From: Agromyces italicus DSM 16388
GTDB taxonomy: Bacteria; Actinomycetota; Actinomycetes; Actinomycetales; Microbacteriaceae
Direction: 5' to 3'
Length of the DNA: 64,000 bases
Assembly (NCBI RefSeq): GCF_000421545.1
Contig: NZ_ATXF01000005.1
Coordinates: 62,001-126,000 of the forward strand
Shown: one piece after another, positions 12,034-19,276 of the stretch
Position numbering within the stretch: position 1 is the stretch's first letter
Layout of the letters: each line of letters opens with the position of its first letter
Translations under genes and position numbers: made by a program
The notes under the pieces: generated by a model
The model's input: the letters and a program-made list of their open reading frames with translations, nothing else
The model's database searches: none
Told to the model about the DNA's origin: nothing

Positions 12034-12735
12034 TCACTCGCGCGGGGCGAAGCTCGGCGTCAGCCTGCCGAGCCGGCGCTCGGTCGCCGGGTCGAGCGCT
12101 CCTGGCGCATCCGGCGCCCAGCTCGCCCCGGGTCGGCTCGCGGATGCCTCGGCGCGCCTGATCTCCACGAGCGGGCCCGCGGCCGACGACCAGGCGATGC
12201 GGCCGTGCTCGAAGCGAGCCGACAGCAGTCCGTCGTCGCCGGTCTCGGTGTCGCCGACGGGCATGCCGAGCGCAGAACGCTCCCAGCCGAGGAGCGCCCA
12301 GATGTCGCGCACCATGCCGCGTACCACGCGAGCGCCGTGCTCGGGGGTCCAGTAGACCGAGCCGCCCTCGAAGTGGGCATGCCCGCCGGGGCGGGGCGTG
12401 CCGTCGGGCCAGACGAGCGATGCGGAATCGGTGATCGGGAAGCCGAGGAGCGAGGCCTCTGCTCCGAGCGCCTCCCATCGCTCGGCGACGGGCCCGTGCA
12501 CCTCGTGCGCACCGGTGCGACTCGACCAGCACACCGCTCCGCCGTCGAATCGGCGCAGGTACTGCTGGCCGTCGCCGAGCCGTTCGTGCCGCCCCCGGGG
12601 CTCGCCCATCCAGTCGTGCTCGGCACGCTTCGCGCCGATCGCGGCGACGGCGACCAGGAAGAGGTCGGCGGGCCGGTGCCCGTCGTCGTTCGGGAGCCGC
12701 TCGGCGCGGACGGGCGCGGTCATCCACTCGGCCAT
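12034..12735 (-). CDS. LGFP-repeat protein
   Basis: A 233-residue protein with two clear LGFP-type repeats: GAVCWSSRTGAHEVHG ending LLGFPITD, and GSVYWTPEHGARVVRG ending ALGMPVGDT, plus a degenerate third near the C-terminus. LGFP repeats are often found in actinobacterial cell-surface and mycolate-associated proteins, but no signal peptide is seen here, so a cytoplasmic location is likely. The N-terminal segment (RPADLFLVAVAAIGAKRAEHDW) resembles RyR-type domains, but only weakly. The ATG at 12735 is chosen because GAGAGG lies six bases upstream. Its role is unknown. Confidence 0.75.
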   Translation of the reverse strand: MAEWMTAPVRAERLPNDDGHRPADLFLVAVAAIGAKRAEHDWMGEPRGRHERLGDGQQYLRRFDGGAVCWSSRTGAHEVHGPVAERWEALGAEASLLGFPITDSASLVWPDGTPRPGGHAHFEGGSVYWTPEHGARVVRGMVRDIWALLGWERSALGMPVGDTETGDDGLLSARFEHGRIAWSSAAGPLVEIRRAEASASRPGASWAPDAPGALDPATERRLGRLTPSFAPRE

Positions 12736-12799
12736 GCCGATCCTCTCGTTCGCTCGGGCAGGTGCGCGAACCGGGATCGTGCCCCGGTGGAACAGGGAA

Positions 12800-12842
12800 G
12801 CCGGCCGCACCTCGTGTTCGGGTACGAGGTGCTGGCCGGCCT
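12800..12842. terminator. Strong hairpin between the DUF1353 and LGFP genes
   Basis: The arms at 12800-12815 and 12824-12842 (GCCGGCC...CACCTCGT against its complement) pair over about 16 bp with one bulge and an eight-base loop. There is no U-tract. The hairpin sits downstream of the minus-strand DUF1353 gene and upstream of the LGFP gene, so it is either a terminator or part of the LGFP leader. Confidence 0.45.
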
Positions 12843-12938
12843 GGGATCACCGAGGTTCCGCGCTGACAGTTCCCCCTGCGGTGCACGGGCGGCGATCGGT
12901 TCCCAAGGTATTGGCCCCGGTGCGCCGAAGGATCAGGG

Positions 12939-13691
12939 TTAACCCTGAACTTCTCCGCTGCGTTCGCCGCCGACTCGCGCGGTCGGCCGCCAGACGTCGC
13001 CCGGCCGGCCGCCCGTGACGAGCTCGACCGCCGATTCGACGAGACGGAACGGCACGAGCGCGGCGATCTGCACCAGCACGAGGGGGCCGAGCAGGGCGAG
13101 CGAGAAGCTCAGCGTCGCGACGAGTGGCGCGAGCCGCCCCCGCAGGATCGAGGCGAGCCCGACGACCGGCCATACGACGAGCCAGAACGGATTCGAGAAC
13201 GCCGCGACGGCAGCGCCCACGAGCACGAGCGCCCCGATCGCCGACTGCGCGAGCACGAGCCATCCGGCGGCGCCGCCGAACTCGCGCTCGCGATCGGCCG
13301 ACACCCACGCCCACATCAACCGCGCGCGCAGCCGCGGCACGCCCTGCTCGCGGAGCGCCGTGCGGAACACCCGGTCGTCCTCGCGCCGCTGCGCGAGGGC
13401 CGCCCTGCGGTCGCCGAGCGCAGCCGCCTCGCGCGACCGGGCGTCGTGCAGCACGGCGGGCGCCGACTGCCGTCCGTAGCTCGCGATGAGCCCCCAGAGC
13501 GGCGTCGGCACCGAGGCGAGATCGCTCGGGGCGGCGGATGCCTCGCCGCGGGCCGGCACCCGGTAGCGGCGGCCCGTCTCGGGGTCGAGGTAGACGAGCG
13601 CCGCGGTCAGCTCGAAGCTCGCGGCATCCGCCGGTCGCTGCGCGAGGCCGAGCTCGTCGAGGCGATCACCGTCGTCGGTGTGGAAGGGCAT
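12939..13691 (-). CDS. DUF1353 protein with C-terminal membrane helices
   Basis: A 250-residue protein. Residues about 28-85 match the DUF1353 pattern, with YLDPETGRRYRVP, then SDLASVPTPLWGLI, and YGRQSAPAVLHDA holding the conserved His-Asp. DUF1353 is common in phages and some bacterial chromosomes and has no firmly established activity. Here it is followed by three or four hydrophobic segments (about 145-215), so it is a membrane-anchored version. GAGGAGG lies four bases before the ATG. A perfect 16-bp palindrome covers the TAA stop. No phage genes surround it. Confidence 0.75.
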   Translation of the reverse strand: MPFHTDDGDRLDELGLAQRPADAASFELTAALVYLDPETGRRYRVPARGEASAAPSDLASVPTPLWGLIASYGRQSAPAVLHDARSREAAALGDRRAALAQRREDDRVFRTALREQGVPRLRARLMWAWVSADREREFGGAAGWLVLAQSAIGALVLVGAAVAAFSNPFWLVVWPVVGLASILRGRLAPLVATLSFSLALLGPLVLVQIAALVPFRLVESAVELVTGGRPGDVWRPTARVGGERSGEVQG

Positions 13692-13736
13692 GCGACCTCC
13701 TCGGCTCGCGACCCATCATGCCGCGCGCCGCCGACG

Positions 13737-14657
13737 TCAGCCGAGCAGCAACGCCAGGCCGAGCAGAACCGGCAGGCAGCCGAGCGTCGTGATGAACACG
13801 GTGTCGCGTGCGAGGATCTCGGCGGTGTCGTAGCGCTGCGCGTAGTTGAACACGTTCTGCGCCGTCGGCAGCGCCGCGAGCACGGTCACGGCGTACAGTG
13901 CGGTGTCGTCGAGCCCGAACACGAAGCGGCCGAGCAGCCAGGCGACTGCGGGCATCACGAGGAGCTTCAGCGTCGACGCCAGCAGCACCTCGCGGCGCCC
14001 GCTGCCGGCGGCGAGCATCCGTTGGCCGTTCAGCGAGAGCCCGAACGAGATGAGCATGAGCGGCACGGCCGCGTGGCCGATCAGCTCGACCGGTTCGAGC
14101 ACGATCGGCGGCAGCTCCACCCCCGACACCGCGACCGCGACCCCCGCGAGCGAGCCGACGATGATCGGGTTGGTGAACGTACCGCGCACGATCTGCCCGG
14201 CCGAGGTCCTGCCCTCGACGCGGGCGCCCAGGATCGCGAGGGCGACCGGGGCGAAGAGCAGCAGTTGCAGCAGCACGATGGGCGCCGAGTACGCGGCGTC
14301 GCCGAGCATGTACACCGCGATCGGGATGCCGAAGTTGTTGCCGTTCACGTAGCCCGAGGCGAGCGAGCCGATGACGCTGCGCGCGAGGCTGCGCCGCCAG
14401 AGGAGCATCGCGATCAGGGCGAACACGAGCATCATCGTGACGGCGGCGAGCGCCGAGACGGGCAGCAGCACGGAGAACAGGGCGCCGACGTCGGCGGTCG
14501 CGAGCACGGAGAACAGCAGGAACGGTGCCAGGACGTTGAAGGTCAATCGGGCGAGGATGGGGCGCGCCTCGGGCCCCACGACCCCGGTGCGACCGGCGAG
14601 CCAACCCACGAAGACGGCGAGCGCGATCACCGCGAACCCCGTGAAGACCGATGCCAT
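13737..14657 (-). CDS. AEC-family (auxin efflux carrier) transporter
   Basis: A 306-residue permease with about ten hydrophobic segments in the 5+5 arrangement of the AEC/bile-acid fold. Landmarks are the N-terminal IALAVFVGWLAGRTGVV, the conserved SGYVNGNNFGIPIA segment and the C-terminal ALPTAQNVFNYAQRY. AEC carriers export or exchange organic anions; the substrate is unknown here. It is divergent from an MFS gene 86 bp away. TAGGCT lies eight bases before the ATG and there is no clear ribosome-binding site, so a very short leader is likely. Confidence 0.85.
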   Translation of the reverse strand: MASVFTGFAVIALAVFVGWLAGRTGVVGPEARPILARLTFNVLAPFLLFSVLATADVGALFSVLLPVSALAAVTMMLVFALIAMLLWRRSLARSVIGSLASGYVNGNNFGIPIAVYMLGDAAYSAPIVLLQLLLFAPVALAILGARVEGRTSAGQIVRGTFTNPIIVGSLAGVAVAVSGVELPPIVLEPVELIGHAAVPLMLISFGLSLNGQRMLAAGSGRREVLLASTLKLLVMPAVAWLLGRFVFGLDDTALYAVTVLAALPTAQNVFNYAQRYDTAEILARDTVFITTLGCLPVLLGLALLLG

Positions 14658-14665
14658 GGCTCTCG

Positions 14666-14737
14666 AGCCTATCGGCAGGATGTCCCGCCTCGATGGCCGA
14701 AAGCCGCCGTCGGGTAAGGAATCTTTACTGCTATCTT
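14666..14737. promoter_or_regulatory. Divergent promoter region of the AEC and MFS genes
   Basis: On the minus strand TAGGCT (14666-14671) is eight bases before the AEC ATG. On the plus strand TATCTT (14732-14737) is six bases before the MFS ATG. Both transcripts would be leaderless or nearly so. No clear -35 or operator palindrome was found between them. Confidence 0.45.
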
Positions 14738-14743
14738 CGACGG

Positions 14744-16012
14744 ATGCCGACCGTCTCCTCCGCCCGCTGGGCGCTCATGGCCCAGTTCGCCCTGTTCGGC
14801 CTCATCCAGGTCTCGTGGATGAGCAGGATGCCGTCGATCCGCGACGCCCTCGAACTCAGCTCGCTGCAGCTCGGCTCGCTGCTGATCATCGGCGGTGTCG
14901 GCTCGCTCATCGGCGCGCTCACCGTCGGCGCGATCATCGCGCGCTTCGGCAGCCGCCACGTGCTCATCGCCGGCGTCGTCGGCAACGTCATCGGCTTCGG
15001 CCTGGATGCCGCGGGGCTGCTCGGCTACGGACTCGGATTCTTCATCGCCGGAATGGCCGTCAACGGCGTGTGCGGCGCCCTCGTGAACGTGCCGATCAAC
15101 ATCAATGCCGCTGCCGTCGAGCAGCGCCTCGGCAAGGCGGTGCTGCCGCAGTTCCACGCGGCGTTCTCGATCGGCGCAGCACTCGGCGCGCTCGTCGCGG
15201 CGGGCTTCGCCTTCGCCGGGGTGCACGTCGCAGTGCAGATCGTGATCGTCACGGGCATCGTGACCGTGCTGCGCGCAATTCTCGTCGCGCCTGCCACGAC
15301 GCTCACGCGGCAGACCCCGGTCACCACCGCGACCGGATCGGTCGACGCGGCCTCGACCGGCGCGCGAAACCGGGACGCCGTGCGATCGGCGCTCGGCGCG
15401 TGGCTCGAACCGCGCACACTGCTGCTCGGGGTGGTCCTGCTCGCGGCCTCGCTCGCCGAGGGTGCGGCCACCACCTGGATCTCGCTCGCGGTCGTCGACG
15501 GCTTCGCCGCCGCCGAGGCGACGGGCGCGATGGCCTACGGCACCTTCGTCGGGGCGATGACCGTGTTCCGCTTCGTCGGCACGGGGGTCATCGACCGGTT
15601 CGGACGCGTCGCGGTGCTGCGCGCCTCGGGGCTCTCGTCGCTCGCGGGTCTCCTCCTCTTCGTGTTCGGCCCCGATCTCGCCTGGGCTTGGGTCGGCCTC
15701 GTGCTCTGGGGCTGCGGCACGGCGCTCGGCAATCCGATCGCGATCTCGGCGGCCTCCGACGACCCCGCGCGGGCCGGCCAGCGCGTCTCGGTCGTGACCT
15801 CCTTCTCGACGATCTCGTCGCTCGCGGCCCCGCCGCTGTTCGGCTTGCTCGCCGACGAGGTCGGTGCGCGCTCGGCGCTGCTCGTGGTGGGTGCCGTCAT
15901 CATCCTGAGCCTCGCCGTCGCCGGGCAGGCGCGACGTCGGCCCGCCCCGGCCGAAGCGGCGCCGGCCGCGCCGGCCACGCCGGCCACGCCGAGCGCAGCC
16001 GTCGACGCCTGA
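14744..16012 (+). CDS. MFS transporter, YbjJ-like
   Basis: A 422-residue permease with about 12 transmembrane segments. The N-terminal WMSRMPSIRDALELSS and the loop IARFGSRH between helices 2 and 3 resemble the YbjJ branch of the major facilitator superfamily. The NVPININAAAVEQRLGKAVL segment also fits that group. The substrate is unknown; sugar or drug efflux would be a guess. The ATG at 14744 is chosen because a TATCTT hexamer stands exactly six bases before it; an upstream frame extending to 14651 overlaps the divergent gene's start. A palindromic repeat follows the stop codon after eight bases. Confidence 0.85.
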   Translation: MPTVSSARWALMAQFALFGLIQVSWMSRMPSIRDALELSSLQLGSLLIIGGVGSLIGALTVGAIIARFGSRHVLIAGVVGNVIGFGLDAAGLLGYGLGFFIAGMAVNGVCGALVNVPININAAAVEQRLGKAVLPQFHAAFSIGAALGALVAAGFAFAGVHVAVQIVIVTGIVTVLRAILVAPATTLTRQTPVTTATGSVDAASTGARNRDAVRSALGAWLEPRTLLLGVVLLAASLAEGAATTWISLAVVDGFAAAEATGAMAYGTFVGAMTVFRFVGTGVIDRFGRVAVLRASGLSSLAGLLLFVFGPDLAWAWVGLVLWGCGTALGNPIAISAASDDPARAGQRVSVVTSFSTISSLAAPPLFGLLADEVGARSALLVVGAVIILSLAVAGQARRRPAPAEAAPAAPATPATPSAAVDA

Positions 16013-16020
16013 GGCGCCGC

Positions 16021-16102
16021 ACCGCATGGCCGGAGATCGCCACCCGATCGGTCGCGGACCGCGGACTTCGTCCGAGACTGCGGTTTTCCCCGAAGTTCTG
16101 GC
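16021..16102. repeat. Copy of the 82-bp palindromic element
   Basis: The left arm 16021-16051 and right arm 16072-16102 are each 31 bp around a 20-nt loop, the same dimensions as the copies at 3740 and 17048. The left arm ends CGGAGATCGCCACCCGATCGG-like sequence, almost identical to the 3740 left arm. The right arm is more diverged. It starts eight bases after the MFS stop codon, a terminator position. Confidence 0.75.
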
Positions 16103-16187
16103 GCGACCGGGTCGCGGGGCGCGACCGGGTCGCGGGGTGTCGCAGGGTCGCCGGGTCATGGGACGCGGAGTGTCACCGGGTCGCGGG
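16101..16187. repeat. 18-bp minisatellite upstream of the GyrI-like gene
   Basis: Two perfect 18-bp units (GCGCGACCGGGTCGCGGG, 16101-16118 and 16119-16136) are followed by degenerate copies to about 16187, just before the GyrI-like start. Each unit is itself nearly palindromic (CGACCGGGTCG). Confidence 0.7.
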
Positions 16188-16198
16188 ATGATGACGTG

Positions 16199-16813
16199 AT
16201 GGCGACGACGAAGTTCGATCCGAAACGCGAGATCCCGAGCTACACCGCCGCGCACGACCGCTTCGACCTCGTCGAGGTACCGCCGCTGCGCTACGCGATG
16301 ATCGACGGCGAGGGCGATCCCAACACGGTGCCCGAGTACGCCGTCGCGGTCGAGGCCCTCTTCGCCGTCTCGTACGCGGCGAAGTTCCAGAGCAAGCTCG
16401 AGCTCGACCGCGACTACGTGGTCGGCCCGCTCGAGGGCCTGTGGAGCGCGGCCGACCCGTCGACCTTCGTGACCCGTGAGAAGTCCGCCTGGCACTGGAC
16501 CATGATGATCTGGCAGCCCGACTGGCTCACCCCCGAGGTGCAGGAGGCCGCGGTCGCCAAAGCCCTCCCGAAGGCACCGGCCGCCCGGCGGCTGCGCTTC
16601 GAGACACTCGACGAGGGACTCTGCGTGCAGACGCTGCACCGCGGCGCCTACGACGACGAGGGCCCGACGCTCGCCCGCCTGCACGACGAGTTCATGCCGG
16701 CGAAGGGCCTGCGCTTCAACGGGCGTCACCACGAGGTCTACTTCGGCGACCCGCGGCGCTCCGCGCCCGAGAAGCTTCGCACGATCCTGCGGCAACCGGT
16801 CGCCCGCAGCTGA
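16199..16813 (+). CDS. GyrI-like small-molecule-binding protein
   Basis: A 204-residue soluble protein of the GyrI-like (SHS2-derived) group. The match rests on VEVPPLRYAMIDGEGDPNT near the N-terminus, YAVAVEALFAVSYAAKF, the GLWSA element and WHWTMMIWQPDWLTPE. Relatives bind or hydrolyse small xenobiotics, or sit in regulators. Here there is no DNA-binding domain. The start is either the GTG at 16196 or the adjacent ATG at 16199; ATG is preferred. No strong ribosome-binding site is visible and the upstream DNA is repetitive. It stands alone. Confidence 0.82.
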   Translation: MATTKFDPKREIPSYTAAHDRFDLVEVPPLRYAMIDGEGDPNTVPEYAVAVEALFAVSYAAKFQSKLELDRDYVVGPLEGLWSAADPSTFVTREKSAWHWTMMIWQPDWLTPEVQEAAVAKALPKAPAARRLRFETLDEGLCVQTLHRGAYDDEGPTLARLHDEFMPAKGLRFNGRHHEVYFGDPRRSAPEKLRTILRQPVARS

Positions 16814-16830
16814 GCCGCGACCCTCGCGCT

Positions 16831-16960
16831 TACCCGCGCCCGGCCGCACTCGCGCCCCGCACCCGCGCGCCTACCCGCGCCCGGCCGCACTCACGCCCCG
16901 CACCCGCGCGCCTACCCGCGCCCGGCCGCACTCGCGCCCCGCACCCGCGCGCCTACCCGC
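16831..16960. repeat. 41-bp minisatellite, about three copies
   Basis: Units beginning TACCCGCGCCCGGCCGCACT start at 16831, 16872 and 16913, and a partial one at 16954, so the period is exactly 41 bp. The copies are nearly identical. A looser CACCCGCGCGCCACA-rich stretch follows to about 17047. There is no gene in 16814-17145; the gap is these repeats plus the palindromic element. Confidence 0.85.
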
Positions 16961-17047
16961 ATGCCCCGCACCCGCGAGCCCCACACCACATGCCACGCAC
17001 CCGCGCGCCACACCCGCGCGACACCCGCATGCGCCACACCCGCGCGC

Positions 17048-17129
17048 GCCACAACCTCGGATACCGCCACAAGATCGGGGCAATTCTCGCGAATGCGTCC
17101 GAGATCGTGGCGATGCCCGAGGTTGTGGC
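17048..17129. repeat. Copy of the 82-bp palindromic element (best preserved arms)
   Basis: The left arm 17048-17078 and right arm 17099-17129 are 31 bp each with a 20-nt loop; 24 of 31 positions pair, and the outer 13 (GCCACAACCTCGG) pair perfectly. It lies 17 bp from the stop of the minus-strand VOC gene, between convergent genes. Confidence 0.85.
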
Positions 17130-17145
17130 GGCGGAGCGATCCGGC

Positions 17146-17586
17146 TCAGCCCTCCTGCTCTGCGCCGAAGCGCTGCCGCGCCTCGACCGGGATGAGCGGG
17201 CGCTCAGCCCTCGCCTTGATCTGCTGCACGGCCCAGGTGTTGCCGTCGGGGTCGGCGAAGCCGAAGAAGGTGCCGCCGTCGCGCGGGTCGATCACCTGGA
17301 TCGGGCTCGCGTCGACCCCGCGCTCGATGAGTTCGGCGCGAGCCGCCTCGGCGTCGGCGACGACGAGTTGCAGGCCCTTCAGCGAACCGGGCGCCATCTC
17401 GTTCTGCGCCGGCAGCGAGCCGATCACGATCGAGCACCCCGAACCGCGCGGCGTGAGCTGGGCGATGTGCACGTGCTCGTTGCGGGTGTCGTGGTCGAGA
17501 TCGAACCCGACGCGATCGCGGTAGAACTCGATCGACCGGTCGAGGTCGGCGACGGGGACGATGACGACTTCGAGCGTCCAGTCCAT
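17146..17586 (-). CDS. VOC-family (glyoxalase/bleomycin-resistance) protein
   Basis: A 146-residue protein with paired beta-alpha-beta-beta-beta motifs. MDWTLEVVIVPVADLDRSIE and FYRDRVGFDLDHD open the first module, and GTFFGFADPDGNTWAVQQI closes the second. VOC proteins bind a divalent metal and act as lyases, dioxygenases or resistance proteins; the substrate is not predictable here. AAGGAG lies six bases before the ATG at 17586. It is third in the ArsR-AHSA1-VOC operon, 29 bp after the AHSA1 gene. Such trios are common in actinobacteria and are regulated by the first gene. Confidence 0.87.
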   Translation of the reverse strand: MDWTLEVVIVPVADLDRSIEFYRDRVGFDLDHDTRNEHVHIAQLTPRGSGCSIVIGSLPAQNEMAPGSLKGLQLVVADAEAARAELIERGVDASPIQVIDPRDGGTFFGFADPDGNTWAVQQIKARAERPLIPVEARQRFGAEQEG

Positions 17587-17615
17587 GATGTACTCCTTCG
17601 GATTGTGGGCCGGTG

Positions 17616-18086
17616 TCAGGCGACGAGCGCGTCGAGGCGCGCGTAGCCCTCGGTCAGGCCGGTCTCCATGCCGCTCGCGACCATGCCGTCGCGACTCGCC
17701 ACATCGGGGTAGACCGAGTGGATGTTGAGGCGGGTGCGTCCGTCGCCGAGGTCCTCGAAGCGCAACGTCTCGAGCGCGACGACGTCGGGGTACCCCTCGA
17801 ACTCGAAGGTCTGGATCGCGATCTCGTTCTCGCGCACCGAGTGGAAGGTGCCGTTGAAGGCCCACTTCGCGCCGTCGGTGTCGGTGTGCACGTAGCGATA
17901 CCCGCCCTGCGGCACGAAGTCCCACCGCTCGACGGCCATCTCGTAGCCGTCCGGCCCGAGCCACTGCTTCACGAGCGCGGGGTCTCGGTGGGCCTCGAAC
18001 ACGGCGGCCACGGGAGCGTCGAACTCGCGCTCGATATCGATGAAGGGCAGCCCCTCGGGGGCGGTGATGGTGACGGCGTTGGTCAT
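17616..18086 (-). CDS. SRPBCC/AHSA1-domain protein
   Basis: A 156-residue START-like fold protein of the AHSA1 type. The pattern includes IEREFDAPVAAVFEAHRDP, then VKQWLGPDGYEM, then GGYRYVHTDTDG, and DLGDGRTRLNIHSVYPD. These proteins bind hydrophobic ligands in a deep cavity; a chaperone-cochaperone role is known only for the eukaryotic Aha1. Its ATG overlaps the ArsR stop as ATGA, so it is translationally coupled to that regulator and belongs to its operon. Its own ribosome-binding site is weak, in line with coupling. Confidence 0.9.
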   Translation of the reverse strand: MTNAVTITAPEGLPFIDIEREFDAPVAAVFEAHRDPALVKQWLGPDGYEMAVERWDFVPQGGYRYVHTDTDGAKWAFNGTFHSVRENEIAIQTFEFEGYPDVVALETLRFEDLGDGRTRLNIHSVYPDVASRDGMVASGMETGLTEGYARLDALVA

Positions 18087-18490
18087 GATTCTGTCGCTTT
18101 CTTGCGGGGGCCGGCCGGCCGGCCGGCCCCGGTGGTATCTGATGCTGCGGCACGGCCGCCGCGGTCGGCGAGCAGCGCGTCCAGCGAACGGAACTGCTGC
18201 TCGTGGATCAGCCGGTATCGGTCGATCCACGCGGTGAGGGCTTCGAGGGCCGCCGGGTCGAGATGCACCGGGCGTCGCTGGGCGTCGCGCGTTCGCGTGA
18301 CGAGGCCGGCGTGCTCGAGCACCTGGATGTGCTTCGAGACGGCCTGCTTGGTGATCTCGAACGGGTCGGCGAGCTCGTTGACGGTCGCCGGCCCCCGGCT
18401 GAGCCGGGCGATGATGCGCCGGCGGACCGGGTCTGCGAGGGCCATGAACGCATGATCGAGTCGGTCGTCCGCACTCGGGTCCACGATCAT
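18083..18490 (-). CDS. ArsR-family winged-helix repressor
   Basis: A 135-residue DNA-binding repressor. The winged helix runs from DHAFMALADPVRRRIIARLS through VNELADPFEITKQAVSKHI to LVTRTRDAQRRPVHLDP. It lacks the CxC metal site of metal-sensing ArsR proteins, so it responds to something other than metal, as in other ArsR-AHSA1 pairs. The ATG at 18490 is chosen over the adjacent GTG because GAGGAGG lies about five bases upstream. It is first in the operon, behind a readable promoter whose start region carries an inverted repeat, so autoregulation is likely. Confidence 0.9.
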   Translation of the reverse strand: MIVDPSADDRLDHAFMALADPVRRRIIARLSRGPATVNELADPFEITKQAVSKHIQVLEHAGLVTRTRDAQRRPVHLDPAALEALTAWIDRYRLIHEQQFRSLDALLADRGGRAAASDTTGAGRPAGPRKKATES

Positions 18491-18510
18491 CACCCCTCCT
18501 CAACCTGTTC

Positions 18511-18564
18511 ATTGATCAACTGTTTGGTTGATTAAAGAATAGGACTGCCGGATGTCGCGGTCAA
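18511..18564 (-). promoter_or_regulatory. Promoter and operator of the ArsR-AHSA1-VOC operon
   Basis: On the minus strand -35 TTGACC (18559-18564) and -10 TATTCT (18536-18541) are separated by exactly 17 bp. Directly downstream, over the expected start point, is the inverted repeat TTGATCAAC-N6-GTTGATTAA (about 18511-18535). A repressor bound there would block initiation. The region is AT-rich against the background. Confidence 0.75.
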
Positions 18565-18750
18565 GTACTTCTTCGCGGACGGTCCCGATCGCGTCGACGA
18601 TCTTGGCGCCCGCCGCGGCGAACACTGCGCCGAACTCGCCCACTCGGCGGAGAGTCGCGCGAGCAGAGCGACCCCGTTCAGGGCTTGCGGCGTGCCGTGC
18701 GGGCGAGAATCATCGGCACCGACCGCTCATCCAGTCGAAGGGAACGAACC

Positions 18751-19176
18751 ATGGCACGCCTCAACCCCTACATCAACCTCAAGGACAACGCGCGCGCGGC
18801 GCTCGAGTTCTATCATTCGGTGTTCGGCGGCGAACTCACCGTCAGCACCTTCGCCGAGTTCGGCCAGGCCGACGACCCCGCCGACGCCGACAAGGTCATG
18901 CACGGTCAGCTCGAGGGCGAAGGCGGCATCGTGCTCATGGCCGCCGACACCCCGAGCCACATGCCGCCCGCACCCGAGACGAGCAACATCTCGGTGTCGC
19001 TCTCGGGCGGTCACGAGGACGACGCGACGCTGCGCGGGTACTGGGAGAAGCTCCGGGCTTCGGGCTCCGAGATCGTGCCGCTCGAGGTCGCACCCTGGGG
19101 CGACGCGTTCGGCATGTGCACCGACGGCTACGGCGTCACCTGGCTGGTCAACATCGGCGGCCCCGGGCAGGGTTGA
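18751..19176 (+). CDS. PhnB-like VOC-family protein
   Basis: A 141-residue protein of the PhnB/3-demethylubiquinone-methyltransferase-like branch of the VOC superfamily. It opens with MARLNPYINLKDNARAALEF and YHSVFGGEL, has VMHGQLEGEGGIVLMAADTP in the middle and ends with WGDAFGMCTDGYGVTWLVNI. PhnB itself has no established enzymatic role. The ATG at 18751 has AAGGGA about seven bases upstream and matches where family members begin. It is divergent from the ArsR operon and convergent with the zinc-ribbon gene. Confidence 0.87.
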   Translation: MARLNPYINLKDNARAALEFYHSVFGGELTVSTFAEFGQADDPADADKVMHGQLEGEGGIVLMAADTPSHMPPAPETSNISVSLSGGHEDDATLRGYWEKLRASGSEIVPLEVAPWGDAFGMCTDGYGVTWLVNIGGPGQG

Positions 19177-19221
19177 GCCGATCCAGGCGACGTCGCCACC
19201 TGTTTGCAGGACATATGAGGG

Positions 19222-19257
19222 TTTACAGGACGCCAACGCTTTCGAACGTCCTGTAAA
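19222..19257. terminator. Bidirectional hairpin between convergent genes
   Basis: TTTACAGGACG (19222-19232) and CGTCCTGTAAA (19247-19257) form a perfect 11-bp stem with a 14-nt loop. The A/T-rich stem ends give short U-runs in both directions. Two further partial copies of the ACAGGA/TCCTGT motif flank it (near 19206 and 19268). Confidence 0.6.
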
Positions 19258-19276
19258 GCCCCAATTGTCCTGTAAT

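Noticed and set aside
9541-12942. An 1,133-codon plus-strand frame opposite the DUF3516 helicase and LGFP genes
   Set aside because: It spans two well-supported genes and their gap, with low-complexity Arg/Glu sequence and no motif; a third-position GC artefact.
14669-16849. A 726-codon minus-strand frame opposite the MFS and GyrI-like genes
   Set aside because: It runs through two plus-strand genes and a palindromic repeat; composition is typical of antisense shadows.
18509-18660. A minus-strand frame reading GEFGAVFAAAGAKIVDAIGT upstream of ArsR
   Set aside because: It has no good start codon, is under 50 codons and contains the well-formed ArsR promoter and operator.
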